Origin: Planctomycetaceae bacterium
Lineage (GTDB): Bacteria > Planctomycetota > Planctomycetia > Planctomycetales > Planctomycetaceae
Length of the DNA: 5,961 nucleotides
NCBI GenBank assembly: GCA_020426065.1
Contig: JAGQQT010000259.1
Span: forward strand, 1-5,961
Direction of reading: 5' to 3'
This document shows positions 1-5,961 of this stretch, one piece after another. Position 1 is the first letter of the stretch; each line of letters opens with the position of its first letter. Position numbers and translations under genes: made by a program. The notes under the pieces were generated by a model. That model worked only from the letters and a program-made list of their open reading frames with translations, was not told the origin of the DNA and did not search any database.

Positions 1-55
1 CTACATTATTCATTATCCGGGACGATCAATTGCAATACATGTTAACGAGAGGGCG

Positions 56-460
56 TTACGGAATGGTCACGTAGATCGTGAACTTCCCGGTTACATTCCC
101 GTATATCTCTCCGTGCGGAGCTGAAAAGGAGGCAACCAGGGAGTTACTCGCAGTTATGTTGCCCTTCCTGTCGAACGTTGCATCGCCTGCAACCCCAAAA
201 AAGAAGTCGGAGTAGAACGACAGTTGGTAGACCAGGCTGCCATCCTCCAATGTCCTGATGGTCAGGGGATACAACTCTCCCGGGATCGGGTTCAAAAACC
301 CATCGCTTGCTTTGGCGATCTTGCCTGCCGTTTTCACATCGATAGATCCCCACAACATAATTTCTTCCGCCTGTGCAGTCTGATTGGCGGCAAGCATGAT
401 GATTACGAGGGTCAACGCGATCCAGGAGATGTTTTTCAGTTTAGTTTTCATTTGTGTCAT
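56..460 (-). CDS. Small secreted protein, paralogue of the preceding gene (134 aa, family not recognised)
   Basis: The start at 460 gives a standard signal peptide: basic KTKLK (5-9), hydrophobic ISWIALTLVIIMLAA (11-25) and a probable cut after AQA (29-31), leaving 103 mature residues. A weak GGA 7 bases upstream is the only ribosome-site hint. An ATG three codons later is possible but has no better site. The mature protein has no cysteines, many aromatic residues (SFYSDFFFG, 81-89) and likely beta strands. It shares with its neighbour GS (38-39), TA (44-45), GF (54-55), Tyr64, DG (73-74), DRKGN (97-101) and GKFTIYV (125-131), at almost the same residue numbers. It ends two residues after this motif, so the last strand appears to be the C-terminus of the domain. 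There is no membrane anchor or sorting signal at the end. Role unknown; exported location is the only solid prediction. Confidence 0.85.
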   Translation of the reverse strand: MTQMKTKLKNISWIALTLVIIMLAANQTAQAEEIMLWGSIDVKTAGKIAKASDGFLNPIPGELYPLTIRTLEDGSLVYQLSFYSDFFFGVAGDATFDRKGNITASNSLVASFSAPHGEIYGNVTGKFTIYVTIP

Positions 461-600
461 TTTTTAATCCAATAGTAGGGGTGAGTTGAGACATGCCTTC
501 CTCTCCGGCCCGACCGAATCTGGCATGGTGTGTACGTCTATGCGAATGGTGAAGTGGATAGGTTACGCGGATCTTGAAGCGACCTTTGAAGCTGACCTGG
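461..600. other. 140-base gap between the two small secreted-protein genes
   Basis: No promoter or terminator could be supported here. An inverted repeat catgcc (492-497) / ggcatg (522-527) has a 24-base loop and no T-run. On the minus strand, just after the upstream gene's stop, a short frame reads FKGRFKIRV, which resembles the C-terminal motif of both neighbours; see the findings. Confidence 0.4.
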
Positions 601-1011
601 TTACTCAAGTGCCGTTGAGACATAAATCGTGTACCGTCCGTCCAGATCGAATAACGGTTCGTACTGTGGATAAGTGATCAGCCAGGATTCAACCACCTTT
701 ACGTTTCCGGAGCGGTCAATGTTTGCACTCCCACGGATTGCGAACCCACCATCTAAAACCATGGTGAAGACGTGTGAGAACTTGCGGCTTTGTCCATCCG
801 GGAAAAACAGATCGATCTGGTACGACGTGTTCGCGCTGACAAGTTCGAATCCAACTTGCTTATTGAGTGAATCCGCCGTCCTTTGATTCACTGAGCCGAC
901 ATAATAGAAGCCCCCGTCCTGAGCTGAGGCGGCGTCAGCAGTGGCCAGACTGAATACTGCAATCAGCATACAAAAGGAGACGCGTTTCAGACTTGAGTTC
1001 ACGGACATCAT
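601..1011 (-). CDS. Small secreted protein, paralogue of the next gene (136 aa, family not recognised)
   Basis: I chose the ATG at 1011. An AGGA lies 10 bases before it, and the protein then begins with a normal signal peptide: a short basic region (LKR), a hydrophobic core (VSFCMLIAVFSLATA) and a probable cut after ASA at residue 30. An in-frame ATG at 1083 would add 24 polar residues before the signal and has no clear ribosome site. The mature part is about 106 residues, has no cysteines and looks beta-rich. Landmarks are GS (39-40), TA (45-46), GF (54-55), DG (72-73), DRSGN (99-103) and the end GRYTIYV (125-131). The same landmarks occur in the protein encoded at 460-56, so the two arose by duplication. 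The Cys at residue 14 is in the core and does not form a lipobox. It lies 261 bases downstream of the kinase on the same strand. No enzyme motif is seen; function is unknown. Confidence 0.8.
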   Translation of the reverse strand: MMSVNSSLKRVSFCMLIAVFSLATADAASAQDGGFYYVGSVNQRTADSLNKQVGFELVSANTSYQIDLFFPDGQSRKFSHVFTMVLDGGFAIRGSANIDRSGNVKVVESWLITYPQYEPLFDLDGRYTIYVSTALE

Positions 1012-1021
1012 GGTTTGAAAA

Positions 1022-1025
1022 TCCT
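1022..1025 (-). promoter_or_regulatory. Probable ribosome binding site deciding the start of the 601-1011 gene
   Basis: On the minus strand an AGGA stands 10 bases before the ATG at 1011 and 13 before the adjoining ATG at 1008. It supports the start just before the signal peptide over the upstream ATG at 1083. The match is short, so the call is modest. Confidence 0.45.
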
Positions 1026-1104
1026 GAGGCCACCTGAATTGGGAATGGGAGCCGCTCAGGGTCTGCTGACGATTTGTGGCCAATCTTCGTCGCCGTCCGG
1101 AGAA

Positions 1105-1128
1105 GCAGCCGAAATCGATTCCGGCTGC
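1105..1128. repeat. 24-base near-perfect palindrome between kinase and first small gene
   Basis: The two halves pair at 11 of 12 positions: outer arms GCAGCCG (1105-1111) and CGGCTGC (1122-1128), one mismatch, and an inner AATCGATT core. It lies 94 bases upstream of the small gene's start at 1011 and 145 bases past the kinase stop. On the minus strand the bases after it are TTCTCC, and on the plus strand there is no T-run, so a classic intrinsic terminator is not shown. It could be a protein-binding dyad or an RNA hairpin protecting the kinase 3' end. Confidence 0.5.
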
Positions 1129-1272
1129 AGATAACGCGACAAAGCAATCGGCTTTCCCCCACAGAAAATCTCGGAATCAATCACTTGCCAGAAATTGATG
1201 AAAATGAATCATCCGCGACTGACTCTGAGTGGGTGAGAAAGGGTAACTCTGGGGGAGCGGAACTGGATTCGG

Positions 1273-4200
1273 TTACAGAGCCTGCTTCGGCTCAGGCATC
1301 GGGTCTACCACTTCAGTTCCCAGCAGGCTGGCCGCCTCGCGCAACAGCCTGCGCTGGTCAGCGTTGAGCTGGTTTGTCTTTTGCCACTCAACAACCCGGT
1401 CGAACCATATTCGAGCAGCCGGGTGATCGCCTCGCTGCCAGTGTGTCATCGCGAGGAGGAGCCATTCCGTGGGGCACACCGTTTCGGTTGACCCAACGTA
1501 CTCATCCAGTAGCTTTAATGCAGGCTCCGGTTCACGCATGCGAAGGTAGGCCAAAGCCAGCGTCCTGCGCTTCCACATTGACATAGGTCCGCGCTCACAG
1601 TAGTCCCGAATGACGGAGACCGGATGACGGATTCGCTCTGCTGAAATGTCACCGTCGAACAGCGAGAGCACGGTGATACCCAGGAAGGTGTCCCACGAGG
1701 TCTTTTCCCATTCCCGTACCAGGGCATACTCGGCACTGGCTTCGTTGAACAGTTCCATCTTTTCAAGGGCTGCTGCTGCACACAGGTGATACAGCGGATT
1801 CTGCGGTCGATACTCGACAGCCTGCTGAAACTCAACCAGAGCTTCCCTGTATTTGTTCTGATCCCAAAAAATGAGGCCTCTGGTGATGTGAACCAACGCG
1901 AAGTTGGGAATCAGTTTCAGAGACTGCTGCAGTTCAGACTTTGCATTCCCAATATCTCCATCATCGTAGAGCATCCAACCGAGACCTTGATGGGCGTATC
2001 CATTTTGGGGGGCCAGTTTCAGGCAGGCACGAAACTCAGTGATCGCCTGGGGGATATCCCCTTGGAGCGCAAGAAGACGCCCGAGTTGGTTATGCAAATG
2101 CACGGCGGTCGGATTCACCGCAATTTTTTGCCGGTATTCTGTCACAGCTCGTTCGAAGTCGGCCAAATCGCGGAGCAAAAGACGAATCTGGTCATGGGGT
2201 TCCGAGGCGTTGGGAAACAGGTCAATCGTTTCGAATAATACGCCGAGTGCTTCATCAACATACCCGTATTCGGAGTTTGTAACACCCAGTTTCATGCGAT
2301 AGAAGAGGTTATCTGGATCAAGCTCGATCGCTTTACGGATCTCGGCAATCCCCTCGTCATATCCTGTTTGGCTTGTGCACAAAAGCAGTCCGAGAGTGCA
2401 ATGCAGATCAGCGTTTCTGGGTGAAATTTCAATCGCCTTTCGGAATGTGGCGATTGCCTCCTCCGTCTGACCCTGGTCGCGAATCGCCACACCCAAATTC
2501 CGATTTGCCTGGGCGTGTCTTGGTTTGAGCTCGACGGCCCTACGGAATTCCGCGATGGCTTCGGCAGCGTTTTCCCGATAGCGGAGTAATGTAAAGCCGA
2601 GTTCGTTATGCAGGTCGGCGTTTTTAGGTGAGATTTCAATCGCCTTTCGGAAGACTGCGACAGCATCCTCCGTTTTGTCCTGATTCCGAAGAGCCACGCC
2701 AAGATACTGATGTGCAAGAAGATGCTTTGGGTTCAGCTCAATGGCTCTCTGGAACTCTGTAACTGCTTCGTCAGCATTTTCCTGGAGGTATCCATAACCG
2801 AGTTCGTAATGCAGATCGGCTTTACCGGGCCAAATTTCAATCGCCGTGCGGAGTACGGCAATTGCCTCCTCTGCCTTGCCTTGCTTGCGAAGGGTCTTGC
2901 TGAGATTCTTATGTGCTGCAACCTGTCTCGGGTTCAGCTCAATCGCCTTGCGGAATTCCGCAGCGGCTTCGTCAACTTTTTCGTGATAGTGGAAGAGATG
3001 GTAGCCGAGTTGGTTATGCAGTTGAGCGATGTTGGGGGCGATATCAATTGCCTTGCGCAACACGATGAGCGCCTCATCGGTCTTCCCTAAAGCCCGCAGC
3101 ATAATGCTCGTCACAATATGGTCGTAAATGTCCTTCGGTGGAGTCTCAATCGCCTTCCGGTATTCGGCGAGCCCCTCGTCGGTTTTCCTTTGAATAATCA
3201 GAATGTTACCAAGGTGATAACGGGCTGGGAGGTATGTTGGATCCAGCTCGATGGCTTTTCGGAATTCTGCCAACGCCTGCTGAGGATTCTTTGCGTAGAA
3301 GAGCGTGATCCCGAGTCTGTCATGGGCATCGGCGTCGGACGGATCGATTTCAATCGCCTTGCTGAACTCAGCACTTGCCTCGTCGTGTTTTTTTAGATTC
3401 CAAAGCATAATGCCGAAGGTCAAGTGTGCGTAGATATTCTGTGGATCAAGTGCGATGGCTTCCTGAAGTAACTCAGTTGCTCTCTCGGGCTCACCCAATC
3501 GATACAGTTCGCGCCCCAACCTGGTACGAGCCATCGCGGAAACCGGAGACATGTCAGCAATCTTCAGTACAAGGATGTCCCGGTTCGCGTGGTTGTTCAT
3601 TCCATAATGGAGATTAGCCAATTCCAGGTAGGGTAATAGGCTTTGCGGGCGCGAGGCCAGAGCGGCACGCATGGCCATACTTCCCTCGTTGATTCTGTCA
3701 GTGGCTTGCAGGCTGCGGGCCAGTTCATAGTTCAGCCAGAAGTCGTCCGGATGCAGCAGTTGCATCCTCTTCAGCAATGTCACCGCCTCTTCGGTCCGTC
3801 CCTGAGAGCGGAGCTCCGCTCCCAGCCATGCGATCATGACAGCGGTCTGAGATCGTGTCTCTGGATCGTCAACAAGCCGGCTGATGCCAGCGGAATCCTT
3901 TGCAATCAGGGCGTTTCTCAGTCGTTTTCTCCAGGCGTTGTCGTCTGCAGCATTGACCAGCCGGTAAAGCTGGAGATAACTCGCCGAGTCCAGATTCGAG
4001 CTCGTGGAAAGCCGGAAATGGCCCACAGCGTACTGGCCATGCTGGTGGAGTTTAATAACGAATTTATCTTCTTCCTGCAGTTCAATGGGGTTATGGAACA
4101 CTAGTATGGCGTGATGCGACTGACCCAGTTCGCCCCAGACGTGCCAGTCCGTGGATGGGTCGCCATCGATTACTCGTGTAATCGGGCGAGCAGGCCATGA

Positions 4201-5961
4201 GTAAGATGCGATCGCCTGAGCAAATGGCTGGCGCTGGAGTGCACCGTTACGGTCGAGGAACACTTCGATTTCCCCAAGATGGAAATTCCCGCTTCCGTGA
4301 TAACCTGGCCCGGAATTCGGCAGCGAGTCGTGAGGAAGCACGTCCAGCCGAACCGCAGTCACTGTTGTTGTGGCTGGCTGTGCCTCGATTTGATAGTGAA
4401 GATCTTCTTCACTGGATGGACGAGCTGCGAGAATTGAGCCATCGGTTTGCAGCTCCAAAGTTGAGATGGTTGAGGTCATCTCCCTGGGGATCAGAGTGTC
4501 CCAGGTGTCCAGAGGAATTTTCAGCAGTTCTTTTACATCTGACTCGCTAATCGTACGGATCCAGTCGTCCAGTGCAGAAATGTATGCCTCCCGGATTCTG
4601 GATTGCCGGATCAAGTGAGCTGCCTGTTCGATGTTGATTGTGGCAAGGTCGATGCCTGCGCTCCGAAACACCCGTTCATATTGCGCAGGTGGTCTTTCCA
4701 GGAATTCGCTCTGGCCCATTGCGTTGTCATAGAGTCCGATATCATCGCCGTCACTCAGCGCAAGATGCTCGATCTGCCAGGCTGCCAGTTCACTGTCAGG
4801 ATCGGCGCTGCTCACGCGAATCAGTTCCAGTTCTTCCTGGATCGCTCGATCAGTAGCTTCCTGCTGAGCCTCATGCCGGGCCAATCCCAAGTCCGATTCG
4901 AGCTTCTCCAGCAGCCGTTCGACGCTTACTCGCAAATCCCTCGAAATCGCTGCCTGTTTCGTAAATTCCGCAGCTTTCTGAGCATTCTCCAGGGCGAGTC
5001 GCAACTCCCGAACGCGCAGATTAAATCCATTCGGTGCGTCGAGGTCGACCTGTCCGGCTGATTGCTGATGCAATCGGGCATCGCTGAGCAGGTCATTGAT
5101 ATTCTGCATCACAAAGGCCAGACGTTCCGCCGACTGGTGTTGCGTCCACATCCATCCAGCGCCCATGGCTGAAAACAGCAGCAACACTGAGCAGGCGAGT
5201 GCCAGAGTCACCCGCAGCCGCTTGCGGGTTTCGATGGCCCGGGCGGCTTCGGCGGCCCGTTCGATTTCCGCTGTGCGCAGCTTCGACTCGACGGACTCCA
5301 GATACGCGGAGATTCGCTGGCCGACCTCTCCTGCGTTTTTGGGACGGTCCTTTAATTCCTGTTGAAGGCAAGCCTTCGCCAGTTCGATCAGGTCGCTGTC
5401 GGCTCCACAGCCATCCAGTCGCGAGAAGCAATCGTCGAGTCTGGCCTTTTGTGCCATTCGATAGACTTGATTAGCGGTGTCAGCCACGTAGGGTGGTTCG
5501 CCTGTGAGAATCACACACAAGATCGCTCCCAGACCGAACACATCCGACCGCTCGTTCATCTCATCGACATGGCCCAGCGCCTGCTCAGGTGGAAGGTAAG
5601 CTGGCGTGCCCAGGATGCTTCCCGCGCGGGTCTCCGAGCCGATTCCTTCTGGAGTGTCGCTGCCGACGCTGCGAACCGTCTGAATCACGCTGACTTCGTC
5701 GTCCTCGTCCTTCGATCGCTCCCGTTGTTCATCGTGGATACCCCCCTCCTTCAGAACTTTGGCCAGCCCCCAGTCCATCACCTGGACTTCCCCGAACGCT
5801 CCAACCATGACATTGGCGGGCTTCAAATCCCGATGAATGACTCCGCGGCTGTGGGCGTACGCCATTGCCTGGCAGATCTGTTCGAAGATCCCCAGGAACC
5901 GGGCGCGGTCATCGGTGGGATGTTTCCGCTCGCTCAGCAGGGCGGAGAGCGTTCGGCCTTT
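1273..5961 (-). CDS. Giant transmembrane Ser/Thr protein kinase with discoidin-like module and TPR array (5' end outside window)
   Basis: The frame is open to the right edge, so the first 32 visible codons lie before the first in-window ATG (5865) and that ATG is internal. The gene is 5'-partial: P-loop and ATP-binding lysine are not seen. Residues are numbered from the window edge (1562 visible). The kinase part (1-221) has the catalytic loop HRDLKPAN (43-50, Asp45, Asn50), DWG (63-65) in place of DFG, a long acidic activation segment, LGTPAYLPPE (117-126), helix F with Asp140 and the conserved Arg206. A charged juxtamembrane helix leads to one membrane segment (251-272). Outside follow a helical linker (278-480), a discoidin-like module (about 487-655), about 21 TPRs (705-1420) and a helical tail (1421-1562). 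Known family: planctomycete Hanks-type kinases that phosphorylate Ser/Thr of unknown targets. Topology (kinase in, TPRs out) is inferred. No frameshift is visible. The stop is TAA at 1273-1275. Confidence 0.96.
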   Translation of the reverse strand, partial: KGRTLSALLSERKHPTDDRARFLGIFEQICQAMAYAHSRGVIHRDLKPANVMVGAFGEVQVMDWGLAKVLKEGGIHDEQRERSKDEDDEVSVIQTVRSVGSDTPEGIGSETRAGSILGTPAYLPPEQALGHVDEMNERSDVFGLGAILCVILTGEPPYVADTANQVYRMAQKARLDDCFSRLDGCGADSDLIELAKACLQQELKDRPKNAGEVGQRISAYLESVESKLRTAEIERAAEAARAIETRKRLRVTLALACSVLLLFSAMGAGWMWTQHQSAERLAFVMQNINDLLSDARLHQQSAGQVDLDAPNGFNLRVRELRLALENAQKAAEFTKQAAISRDLRVSVERLLEKLESDLGLARHEAQQEATDRAIQEELELIRVSSADPDSELAAWQIEHLALSDGDDIGLYDNAMGQSEFLERPPAQYERVFRSAGIDLATINIEQAAHLIRQSRIREAYISALDDWIRTISESDVKELLKIPLDTWDTLIPREMTSTISTLELQTDGSILAARPSSEEDLHYQIEAQPATTTVTAVRLDVLPHDSLPNSGPGYHGSGNFHLGEIEVFLDRNGALQRQPFAQAIASYSWPARPITRVIDGDPSTDWHVWGELGQSHHAILVFHNPIELQEEDKFVIKLHQHGQYAVGHFRLSTSSNLDSASYLQLYRLVNAADDNAWRKRLRNALIAKDSAGISRLVDDPETRSQTAVMIAWLGAELRSQGRTEEAVTLLKRMQLLHPDDFWLNYELARSLQATDRINEGSMAMRAALASRPQSLLPYLELANLHYGMNNHANRDILVLKIADMSPVSAMARTRLGRELYRLGEPERATELLQEAIALDPQNIYAHLTFGIMLWNLKKHDEASAEFSKAIEIDPSDADAHDRLGITLFYAKNPQQALAEFRKAIELDPTYLPARYHLGNILIIQRKTDEGLAEYRKAIETPPKDIYDHIVTSIMLRALGKTDEALIVLRKAIDIAPNIAQLHNQLGYHLFHYHEKVDEAAAEFRKAIELNPRQVAAHKNLSKTLRKQGKAEEAIAVLRTAIEIWPGKADLHYELGYGYLQENADEAVTEFQRAIELNPKHLLAHQYLGVALRNQDKTEDAVAVFRKAIEISPKNADLHNELGFTLLRYRENAAEAIAEFRRAVELKPRHAQANRNLGVAIRDQGQTEEAIATFRKAIEISPRNADLHCTLGLLLCTSQTGYDEGIAEIRKAIELDPDNLFYRMKLGVTNSEYGYVDEALGVLFETIDLFPNASEPHDQIRLLLRDLADFERAVTEYRQKIAVNPTAVHLHNQLGRLLALQGDIPQAITEFRACLKLAPQNGYAHQGLGWMLYDDGDIGNAKSELQQSLKLIPNFALVHITRGLIFWDQNKYREALVEFQQAVEYRPQNPLYHLCAAAALEKMELFNEASAEYALVREWEKTSWDTFLGITVLSLFDGDISAERIRHPVSVIRDYCERGPMSMWKRRTLALAYLRMREPEPALKLLDEYVGSTETVCPTEWLLLAMTHWQRGDHPAARIWFDRVVEWQKTNQLNADQRRLLREAASLLGTEVVDPMPEPKQAL
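1702..3849 (-). repeat. Array of about 21 TPR motifs (within the kinase gene)
   Basis: Visible residues 705-1420 divide into about 21 consecutive units of 33-35 residues, nearly all ending in a proline at unit position 34. The classic TPR positions are filled: Leu-Gly in helix A, Ala near position 20 and an AIEL/AIEI-type helix B before the proline, as in AEFRKAIELDP (898-908). The first three units (705-806) and the last one (1387-1420) are the most degenerate; units 4-15 are closest to consensus. TPR arrays form a right-handed superhelix used to bind peptides or proteins. One array this long would make at least two superhelical turns (family knowledge, about 7-8 repeats per turn). It faces the extracytoplasmic side if the single membrane helix is right. 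The partner is unknown. Confidence 0.93.
2212..3033 (-). repeat. Tandem two-TPR units (69/67/69/69 residues) inside the TPR array
   Basis: Within the array, units alternate between an A type (xxADLHxELGxxL, ending in FRxAIELNP) and a B type (AHxxLGxALRxQGKTEEAIAVFRKAIEISP pattern). Together they form a higher-order repeat: 3033-2827 (69 aa), 2826-2626 (67 aa), 2625-2419 (69 aa) and a more divergent 2418-2212 (69 aa, where only the A half is well kept). DNA similarity is still visible: the 20 bases at 2426-2445 are identical to 2633-2652, exactly 207 bases apart, and a related stretch sits at 2832-2851. This shows duplication of a pair of TPRs as one piece, later than the founding of the array. 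Confidence 0.82.
3997..4503 (-). other. Discoidin-like (PSD1-type) module within the kinase ectodomain
   Basis: Visible residues about 487-655. The landmarks are a start at WDTLIP, a DGSILA turn (507-512), VRLDVLPHDSLPNSGPG (537-553), GNFHLGEIEVF (558-568), VIDGDPSTDW (597-606) and a closing HQHGQYAVGHFRLS (639-652). This order (a rhythm of LxxLPDxSLPxxGPG, then GNFxLxEIEV, then IDGDPxTxW, then a final GxFRLS strand) is what I know from planctomycete proteins with cytochrome/PSD1/DUF1553 architecture, where it is a carbohydrate-binding-like beta-sandwich. It is also known to me from C-terminal parts of some planctomycete kinases. Ligand binding, probably a glycan or cell-surface polymer, is inference from the fold type only. 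Confidence 0.72.
5146..5211 (-). other. Single transmembrane helix of the kinase
   Basis: Visible residues 251-272 form one hydrophobic stretch rich in Leu, Ala and Val and ending in GWMW. It is preceded by a basic cluster (RKRLR, 246-250), which by the positive-inside rule puts the kinase domain in the cytoplasm and everything after it outside. No second hydrophobic segment of membrane length is seen in the remaining 1290 residues. Confidence 0.88.

Noticed and set aside
1..55. Terminator after the last small gene
   Set aside because: No stable hairpin or T-run is visible in the 55 bases left; the signal may lie beyond the window.
492..527. Inverted repeat catgcc/ggcatg as a terminator between the small genes
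   Set aside because: The stem is only 6 bases with a 24-base loop and there is no T-run on either strand.
441..623. 60-residue minus-strand frame overlapping both small genes as a gene of its own
   Set aside because: It overlaps the end of one gene and the beginning of the other, has no ribosome site and reads as low-complexity basic sequence; only the short motif resemblance is kept as a finding.
1012..1083. Upstream ATG at 1083 as the start of the first small gene
   Set aside because: It would put 24 polar residues ahead of a clear signal peptide and has no ribosome site; the ATG at 1011 fits better.
1170..1195. TGGCAAG-like sequence as a sigma-54 promoter for the first small gene
   Set aside because: On the minus strand the GG is not followed by GC at the required 10-base spacing, so the -12 element is missing.
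1702..3849. Regularly spaced similar sequence resembling a CRISPR or satellite array
   Set aside because: The spacing is multiples of about 102 bases and the units translate as TPR motifs in one frame; there is no repeat-spacer pattern.
1786..4104. Several plus-strand open frames of 60-153 codons across the TPR region
   Set aside because: They lie antisense to an intact coding frame, their similarity to each other follows from the repeated TPR DNA, and none shows a domain or ribosome site.
5863..5865. ATG at 5865 as the start of the kinase
   Set aside because: The frame is open upstream to the window edge and the 32 residues before it are typical kinase sequence leading into the catalytic loop, so this Met is internal.

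Overview
The window is consistent with a member of the Planctomycetes (Planctomycetota). The main evidence is a large membrane Ser/Thr kinase with sequence features typical of that phylum: a DWG in place of DFG, the segments VMDWGLAKVL and GTPAYLPPEQ, the helix DVFGLGAILCVILTGEPPY, and an extracytoplasmic module of the kind also found in planctomycete cytochrome-type PSD1/DUF1553 proteins. Base composition looks moderate (roughly half G+C by eye, not counted). No rRNA, tRNA, insertion sequence or CRISPR array is visible.

Layout: all three genes I can support lie on the minus strand, so they read from right to left. From 5961 down to 1273 runs one huge receptor-type kinase gene, cut at its 5' end by the window edge; 1562 codons are visible. 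In order it encodes the C-terminal part of the kinase domain, one membrane helix, a helical linker, a planctomycete discoidin-like module, about 21 tetratricopeptide (TPR) repeats and a short helical C-terminus. After a 261-base gap comes a small secreted protein (1011-601). After a further 140-base gap comes a second small secreted protein (460-56). These two are clearly related to each other, with the same mature length and shared landmarks, and I do not recognise their family. The last 55 bases (1-55) hold nothing I can support.

How they may work together: the kinase would act in the cytoplasm, with its module and TPR array on the outer side of the membrane (inferred from the single helix). 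The two small proteins have signal peptides and would be exported to the same side. A sensor kinase whose long TPR scaffold meets small exported proteins encoded just downstream is an attractive idea. However, the gaps are large enough for separate promoters, so co-transcription and interaction are unproven. The most interesting items are the twin secreted family, the unusual domain combination, the recent amplification of a two-TPR unit inside the kinase gene, and a near-perfect 24-base palindrome between the kinase and the first small gene.
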